A DNA stretch of 64,000 nt from Quercus robur (Eukaryota; Streptophyta; Magnoliopsida; Fagales; Fagaceae): NCBI RefSeq assembly GCF_932294415.1, contig NC_065537.1, forward strand, positions 6,118,349 through 6,182,348, written 5' to 3'. The notes beneath the pieces are model-generated. The model made no database searches and had not been told where the DNA came from. It saw only the letters and a list, made by a program, of their open reading frames with translations. A program made the position numbers and the translations under genes. Shown one piece after another: positions 59,560-64,000 of the stretch (positions within the stretch are counted from its first letter, which is position 1; every line of letters starts with the position of its first letter).

Positions 59560-60902
59560 CAATTCTCTCAATGTAATCTACACTTCTAAGTGAGAGGTAA
59601 CTGAGTCAAGACAACCACTGTGTGGGCTTGAAAGTAATGGGGAAGTTTGCGTGTTGCATGGACCATTGCCAAGATGGCCTTTTCCAATGATAAGTATCTC
59701 ACCTCGGCTTCATGAAGGGACTTGCTTACATACTAAACTAGTCTTTGTACGCCGCTGTCCTCTCGTATTAAGACAAAACTAACTACATGAAGGGCAACTG
59801 CCAGATAAGCAAACAGCACCTCATCTACCTTAGGACTAGACATGATAGGCGGCCTGGACAGGTACTCTTTCAACTGCCGAAACGCCACAGCACACTCCTC
59901 GGTCCATTCAAATCCTTTCCACTTATGCAGTAGAAGGAAAAAGGGACGACACCTCTCGGCCGATCTGGAGATAAATCGGTTCAAAGCAACAGTCATTCCA
60001 GTCAATTTTTGCACCTCTTTTGGATTCTGAGGTGCTCATAAATCGTTGATGGCCTTAATTTGATCTGGGTTCACTTCAATTCCTCTATGAGTCACCATGT
60101 ATCCCAGGAACCTCTTGGAGCCTACACCAAAGGAACACTTTGAAGCATTCAGGCGTAGCTTATGCTTTCTCAGTATTCCGAAGATGTTCGTGAGATCTTC
60201 CACATGCTCAGACACCACCTTACTCTTCACTACCATGTCATCAATATAGACTTTAATGTTTCTGCCTAGTTGCGGTTCGAACATTTTAGTCATCATCCGT
60301 TGATAGGTAGATCTTGCATTTTTCAAACCAAAGGGCATCACTTTGTAATGATAGTTTCCAACAGGGGTGACAAAAGCAATCTTCTCTTGATCGTCCAACG
60401 CTAGCGGTATTTGGTGATATCCTTGGAAGGCATCCAAGAAACTCATCCTAAGATGACCAACAGTTGCATCCATCAACTAGTCTATCTTCGGCATGGGAAA
60501 TGGATCCTTGAGACAAGCCTTATTGAGATTCGTGAAGTCCATGCACATTCGCCACTTTCCTGTCTTCTTCTTTACCACCACCGTATTGGCCAACTATTTA
60601 GGATAAAAAAATTCTTTGATAGCTCCAGCCTGCTTGAGCTTGGTCACCTCACTTCTGATAGCTTCAGCGTGCATTTTTTATGGTCGCCGAGGAGGTTGTT
60701 TTTTGGGAATTACGGAAGGATTCACATTGAGTCGATGACAAATGAAATTCGAATCTATACTTGGGGCTTCATATGGGCTCCATGCGAACACATCCACATT
60801 TGCTCTAAGGAATTCCAGCAATCGCTCCTTCTCTTGCAAAGGCAGTTTAGCCCCAACCTGGAAGAATCTTTCCGAATCATCAGCAATAATTACCCTCTCC
60901 AA
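59560..60902 (-). pseudogene. Reverse transcriptase and gypsy RNase H, disrupted
   Basis: One frame with gaps. RT motifs are SFLDAFQGYHQI, FVTPVGNYHYKVMPFGLKNA and the catalytic YIDDMVV. The RNase H part begins near WTEECAVAFRQLK. In-frame stops are TAG 60,594-60,596 (after YPK), TAG 60,477-60,479 (before LMDA), TGA 60,036-60,038, and a TAG near 59,733. A frameshift near 59,590 separates it from the second RNase H. Gag, protease and RT all share one reading frame, so the element originally had a single gag-pol frame. Confidence 0.88.
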
Positions 60903-60962
60903 ATCTTCACACTTTACCTCATCGGCTGGTCCATCTAAGGGTAATGCTGGTGGTTTTAATTG

Positions 60963-61820
60963 TTATAATCCATTATCGACAGTAGCCGAGGTCTCTGCCT
61001 TTGGCCAATGTTGTATAGCCGCTACCAGGCACTGCCGAGCTGTAACTTGGCTTCCTACTATCTCCAATACTTGGCCTCCAGATGGGTACTTCACTTTCTG
61101 ATGCAGAGTAGATGAGACTGCTCCCAGGGTATGAAGCCAAGGTTTGTCCATAATAGTCGTGTATGGAGAGAAAAAGTCCACAACAATAAAATCCACCTCC
61201 ACCACATCCATACCGGTTTGCACGGATAGTCTGATCTGTCCTTTTGGAGCGACCATCCTTCCCTCAAAACTCACCAGAGGGGAACTGTAGGTTGCTAAGT
61301 CCTCTGGCTTCAGACCTAGCCCCTTATACAAATCTGGGTATAGTATATCTACAGCACTACCTTGATCAATTATCACCATTTTGACATCGTACCCACCAAT
61401 TCTCAGTGTGACCACCAGAGCATCATCATGGGGCTGTACGGTTCCAACCTTGTCCTCATCCGAAAAGCCCAAAATCCAGGGGATGTCCACCCTGACTCTC
61501 TTAGATGCTTGGCAATGATCCTCGGCTGGAGGTCGAAACACCGACAGTACCCTGGAAGGACAAGATCCAGTCCTCCCTAGGGCAGCAAAAATAACGTTTA
61601 TCGTACCAAGGAGGAGTCTTGAAGAAGCATCCCCACGCATTTCTGAGCCTGCCTGGCTTACCCTAACACTGGAATGATGCAATAGTTGCTTCAATTTCCC
61701 CTCTCGGACCAACTGCTCCAAATGGTCCCATAAGTTTTTGCAATCCTCCGTCATGTGCCCATGATCCTGATGATATTGGCAATAAAGGTTCGGGTTACGT
61801 CTCTTAGGCTCTCCTGCCAT
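60963..61820 (-). pseudogene. Zinc-knuckle and aspartic protease region
   Basis: Begins with a CxxHx4Hx4C knuckle (YCQYHQDHGHMTEDC), in place of the usual CCHC. The retroviral-type aspartic protease follows, with active site IDQGSAVDILY, a variant in which Gln stands at the second position of DTG/DSG; this form is common in Tat-like plant elements as I know them. The frame is continuous with gag upstream apart from stops, and with RT downstream after a stop near 60,963. Confidence 0.85.
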
Positions 61821-62021
61821 CTTGTTTGGCCACTAAAAAAAGGGCTCATTCTTTATCTTCTCTAATACTTGCTGCACCAGCTCCCGAAACACTGCATTAA
61901 CCACCTGGGTGTTAGCAGAATCTGATTGCCCAATGAAGTCTTTCTGAGGTCGGTTACTATTGTAATGGTCCGACCTGAAATCCCTCATCTCTTGAGGGAT
62001 TACCTTAGCCTTTCCTTTTCC

Positions 62022-63023
62022 CTAAAGTTGGTCTTCTTCTACTCTTCTGTACTTATCAATCATATCCATCAATTGGTGTACATTGGCAACATGTTTACCA
62101 GTTAGAGATTTCCTTAAATCATGCTTGGCTGGGAGGCCAGCCTTAAAGGTACTTATGGCCACGTCATCATGCTCTCCTTCTATTTCATTAAACATTTCCC
62201 AGTATCTATCTGAATAAGCCTTGAAAGTCTCGCCCTCTCGCATGGACATAGACAGCAAGGATCCCAAAGGCCGAGGAACCCTACTGCAAGTGATAAAGCG
62301 AGCGCCAAAAGCCCGGGTAAGCTTTTTGAAGGACTCAATAGAGTTGGCCCTTAAATCGTTGAACCATCTCATCACCACCGGACCCATACATGATGGAAAG
62401 ACCTTGCACATCAAGGCCTCGTCCCTGGAGTAGATAGTCATCTTTTTGCTAAAATGGCTAACGTGTTCTACTGGGTCTGACCGGCCATCATATAGGGTGA
62501 ATGTAGGCTGGTGGAATTGCCGAGGAAGGATCGCATCTTCTATATTCCTTGTGAAAGGTGATTTGGAGACTTGGCTTAACGCTTTGTTCATAGCGTTGTT
62601 CCCCAAGCCCCTACTAGGCGGGCTTTTGTACCTATGTCGATAGCCGTGCTCCTCTTCATAGGAGAAAGTCTCACTAGGCGGAGTTCTGGATCTCCGCCTA
62701 TAACTAGCTCCATCCGTCTCCTCGGATGATGGTTCGGAGCAAGGTGGGGAACATTCTCGCCGGGCATAATGCAACTCTCTTTTCAACTTGTCAATCTCAC
62801 GTTGCAGGTTCCTGTCATTTTTTGCATGGGAAACATGACTCTTCCCATGAGAGCGACTTTTGGTGGTATGAGTTGTGCGCACACTCCCCTCACGGCCTTC
62901 TCTTCGTTCGGGACTCCGGTGCGGATCACCATGCTGAGAGCCCCTTGACTTTGCTTGGTGTAGGTTGGCATCTACCTGATGTGGTCCTGCTACGTAGTGA
63001 TGTGGACCTACTTCTTCCATCAT
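62022..63023 (-). pseudogene. Retrotransposon Gag
   Basis: A 333-residue open frame: a basic, Arg/Ser-rich N-terminal half, then the retrotransposon gag domain (AILPRQFHQPTFTLYDG, MRWFNDL, SLLSMSMREGETFKAYSDR, EGEHDDVAISTFKAGL). It ends at TAG 62,022-62,024, after which the same frame continues to the zinc knuckle with one more TAG near 61,836. The ATG is about 60 bp inside the 5' LTR. The frame itself looks intact. Confidence 0.9.
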
Positions 63024-63064
63024 GAACGTTGCACCGAATTTCTTTCAAGTTAGATCAAGCTTTT

Positions 63065-63080
63065 CCCACAGACGGCACCA
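63065..63080 (-). other. Primer-binding site
   Basis: TGGTGCCGTCTGTGGG starts two bases after the 5' LTR end, the usual position and TGG start of a tRNA-primed site. The tRNA was not determined. Confidence 0.7.
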
Positions 63081-63082
63081 AT

Positions 63083-63852
63083 TATAAGGATTCAATTTTT
63101 AACGATCCCAAATTGGTATTGGGTTCGAACATTAAAGGCCTAAACAATAAATTTGTAGAGCGTGGATGTCAAAGAACTAGGTTAATGCCAAAAGAAAAAC
63201 GATTAAACTTAACGTTTATAGATGGATTAGCACTAATATGACGATCAACTTCTCCTTGAAACAAGTTCAGTTCTTTATTTCATAAGGTTTTCTTCTAAAT
63301 ACTCCTTGTTTAGAAGTTCTGATCCCTCTTTCTCAATGCATTCTTCCATGTTATATACTGTACTCTTGGTGCCATCTTCACCACACACGTGTAGGTTGGG
63401 TTCAGGAGATCCCTTCTTGTCCCATCCAACACCTCCTAGAACCTCCATCCAGCAGCTGTAAGGCTGCCTCATCACTGTTCAGGCATCACCTCCACATTAA
63501 TGCGGTCAGAGAGTTGGTTGAGAGGCAATTAATGTGGAGGCAACTATTGTTAAAAATATTTGTTTACCTTTTCTTTCTTACCCTTGGTCCCATGTCCCAC
63601 CTTCAATGGTAATGTAGCTCTGAGGCATACTTGCAACAATGTGGCGTTCAAGTCGTCTTCGGACTCATACTGCCGAGATGGATTTTGTTCTCGGACGAAT
63701 ACTGAACTCACCTTACGTGATATCTACTCTCCTTTTCATTTGGCTACCCTTATAACCTGATATGAGCCTCCTCGGACAGTTTTACGTCCTCGGATGGGCC
63801 ACAGGCCCAATTAACACGATTCTAATAATTTATTGATTAACCGGCCCCCACA
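63083..63852 (-). repeat. 5' LTR (770 bp)
   Basis: Pairs with 52,668-53,436 with about 50 differences, mostly transitions. Starts TGTGGGGGCCGG on the minus strand. The end reads TATA rather than TACA, a single-base change from the partner. Confidence 0.92.
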
Positions 63853-63857
63853 TTAAT
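63853..63857. repeat. Target site duplication, right
   Basis: TTAAT, identical to the left copy. Confidence 0.85.
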
Positions 63858-64000
63858 TATTGTTGTTTAGTTGTTTCATTAATTTGTTTTTCTTTTATAA
63901 ACTATAATTTGTTATATTGTTATTTCATTAATTATAAAATTATTAATTGTTATTTAGCCTAACATAATTTAATTTGTTTGTCTTTTATAATGTATTGGTT

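Larger units (their letters stand above)
52668..63852 (-). mobile_element. Tat-lineage Ty3/gypsy LTR retrotransposon, complete but disabled
   Basis: An 11,185-bp element transcribed on the minus strand. Order in that direction: 5' LTR, primer-binding site, gag, protease, RT, RNase H, second RNase H, integrase, an 80-bp tandem array, an oppositely oriented extra gene, 3' LTR. The protease-RT-RH-INT order is the Ty3/gypsy order. The second (archaeal-type) RNase H and the extra ORF between pol and the 3' LTR are features described for the Tat lineage. TTAAT target duplications flank it (52,663-52,667 and 63,853-63,857). The LTRs differ at about 50 of 770 positions by eye (about 6%), so the insertion is not recent. 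Stops and frameshifts affect gag-pol. Confidence 0.92.

Noticed and set aside
57657..63023. Plant pararetrovirus or retrovirus-like provirus
   Set aside because: Paired LTRs with TSDs, Ty3/gypsy domain order, dual RNase H and no envelope or movement-protein frame identify an LTR retrotransposon.

Overview
The window is AT-rich nuclear DNA of a flowering plant. The evidence is GT/AG introns in TIR-NB-LRR (TNL) genes, plant-type LINE, Tat-type Ty3/gypsy and Helitron elements, and many microsatellites. A woody eudicot such as a member of the Fagaceae would fit the TNL and ZED1-related kinase combination, but nothing here proves the species.

Layout. (1) 1-10,880 holds the 5' end of one TNL (copy 1, reading off the left edge) and a complete four-exon TNL (copy 2, 4,548-8,625, minus strand). 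The two start codons are 8,202 bp apart, and about 2.2 kb of upstream sequence is duplicated with them. (2) 10,880-25,300 has no convincing gene. It is a mosaic of decayed copies of the TNL upstream flank, a Helitron 3' end, a MITE-like element and simple repeats. (3) 25,370-27,150 is a broken ZED1/ZRK-like kinase. (4) 30,466-36,768 is a third TNL block (copy 3) with at least six disabling changes. A 3.5-kb non-autonomous Helitron (36,769-40,276) sits in its upstream flank, and copies 1 and 2 show the exact empty site. (5) 40,277-49,300 contains more flank-derived repeats, a 5'-truncated LINE, a second MITE-like insertion and a relic of a SAM-dependent methyltransferase. (6) 49,370-51,300 is a second ZRK-like kinase with one long open frame. 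Its key residues mark it as a pseudokinase. (7) 52,668-63,852 is a full-length but disabled Tat-lineage Ty3/gypsy retrotransposon with 769/770-bp LTRs, 5-bp target duplications, an antisense extra gene and a seven-copy 80-bp tandem array.

Together this is an immune-receptor cluster evolving by duplication and decay. One TNL looks functional, two paralogues are dying, and two ZRK-type pseudokinase genes lie between and beside them. ZRK proteins act as adaptors or decoys for the CC-type NLR ZAR1 in Arabidopsis; a link to these TNLs is only a hypothesis. The transposable elements account for most of the remaining length.
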